Assembly: GCA_903859795.1 (NCBI GenBank)
Contig: CAIOOC010000038.1
Coordinates: 1-16,213 of the forward strand
DNA from: an uncultured Bacteroidia bacterium
GTDB lineage: Bacteria > Bacteroidota > Bacteroidia > Bacteroidales > Prolixibacteraceae
Direction: 5' to 3'
Length of the DNA stretch: 16,213 bases
Each line of letters starts with the position of its first letter. Within the stretch, counting starts at the first letter, position 1. Below are positions 16,050 to 16,213 of this stretch, in pieces. Under the pieces are notes generated by a model. It was given only the letters and a program-made list of their open reading frames with translations, searched no databases and was not told the DNA's origin. The position numbers and the translations under genes are program-made.

Positions 16050-16190
16050 AGATTTGTAGTTAAGAGATTAAAGTGCATGTCAATAGGTACAGCGTACTGT
16101 AATATCTTCTTTGAGGACGCGTGTAAGGAAAAACAATATTTCGGTACGCTGTACCTCCTAACAGCTGTAATTCAACTTTTCTACAAATCT
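16050..16190. mobile_element. MITE-like imperfect palindrome (141 bp)
   Basis: Perfect 10-bp terminal arms AGATTTGTAG (16050-16059) and CTACAAATCT (16181-16190) surround perfect 13-bp inner arms AGGTACAGCGTAC (16085-16097) and GTACGCTGTACCT (16144-16156). The spacing between outer and inner arms is nearly equal on the two sides (25 and 24 nt), and the pairing continues loosely inward (AATAT/ATATT). No coding potential lies inside. This is the form of a non-autonomous, palindromic interspersed repeat mobilised in trans. No target-site duplication is evident. Confidence 0.65.
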
Positions 16191-16213
16191 TGCGAGGCTG
16201 TATCAAAAGTAAA

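Noticed and set aside
1..16213. SusC/SusD genes, PUL regulators, tRNA or rRNA genes, and Bacteroidota promoters (TTTG / TAnnTTTG)
   Set aside because: No protein of these families is encoded, no cloverleaf or rRNA sequence was seen, and no spaced pair of promoter elements convincing enough to report was found upstream of the gene starts.

Overview
The window looks like a piece of a Bacteroidota (Bacteroidetes) chromosome. Supporting signs are a GH97 glycosidase, a GH2 enzyme of the DUF4982-bearing type, Bacteroidota-style signal peptides (for example AKA|Q and CFA|Q), a C-terminal domain resembling type IX secretion (T9SS) sorting domains, AT-rich gene leaders without a Shine-Dalgarno sequence, and palindromic intergenic repeats of kinds common in this phylum. 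No 16S rRNA or other taxonomic marker is present, so nothing finer than phylum can be defended. All genes read on the + strand.

Layout. 1-1311: 3' part of a GH97 alpha-glycosidase whose start lies outside the window. 1335-2663: MFS sugar:H+ symporter. 2848-5142: secreted 764-residue protein, probably a TIM-barrel carbohydrate-active enzyme with an inserted small beta domain, not assignable by eye. 5143-5618: non-coding, hairpin-rich stretch. 5619-6593: beta-propeller lipoprotein. 6623-7870: sialidase-fold (Asp-box) secreted protein. 8077-10533: GH78-type alpha-L-rhamnosidase. 10573-10648: inverted repeat. 10741-11169 and 11227-11427: two small membrane proteins of unknown function. 11506-14061: secreted GH2 beta-galactosidase. 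14065-15981: PNGase F-like protein with CARDB-like, beta-sandwich and T9SS-like C-terminal domains. 16050-16190: MITE-like imperfect palindrome.

Taken together this is a glycan-degradation locus: at least four recognisable glycan-cleaving families (GH97, GH78, GH2, PNGase F) plus three further secreted propeller or barrel proteins likely to act on carbohydrate, and one monosaccharide importer. No SusC/SusD pair and no regulator (HTCS, ECF sigma/anti-sigma, AraC) is in view, so it is either the accessory part of a larger polysaccharide utilisation locus or a locus feeding on small sugars released outside the cell. The GH2/PNGase F pair, separated by only 3 nt, suggests that part of the substrate is an N-glycoprotein: the amidase would release the glycan at or outside the cell surface, GH2 would trim terminal galactose, and the rhamnosidase, GH97 and propeller proteins would remove other decorations. 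The exact substrate is an inference and cannot be read from the sequence.
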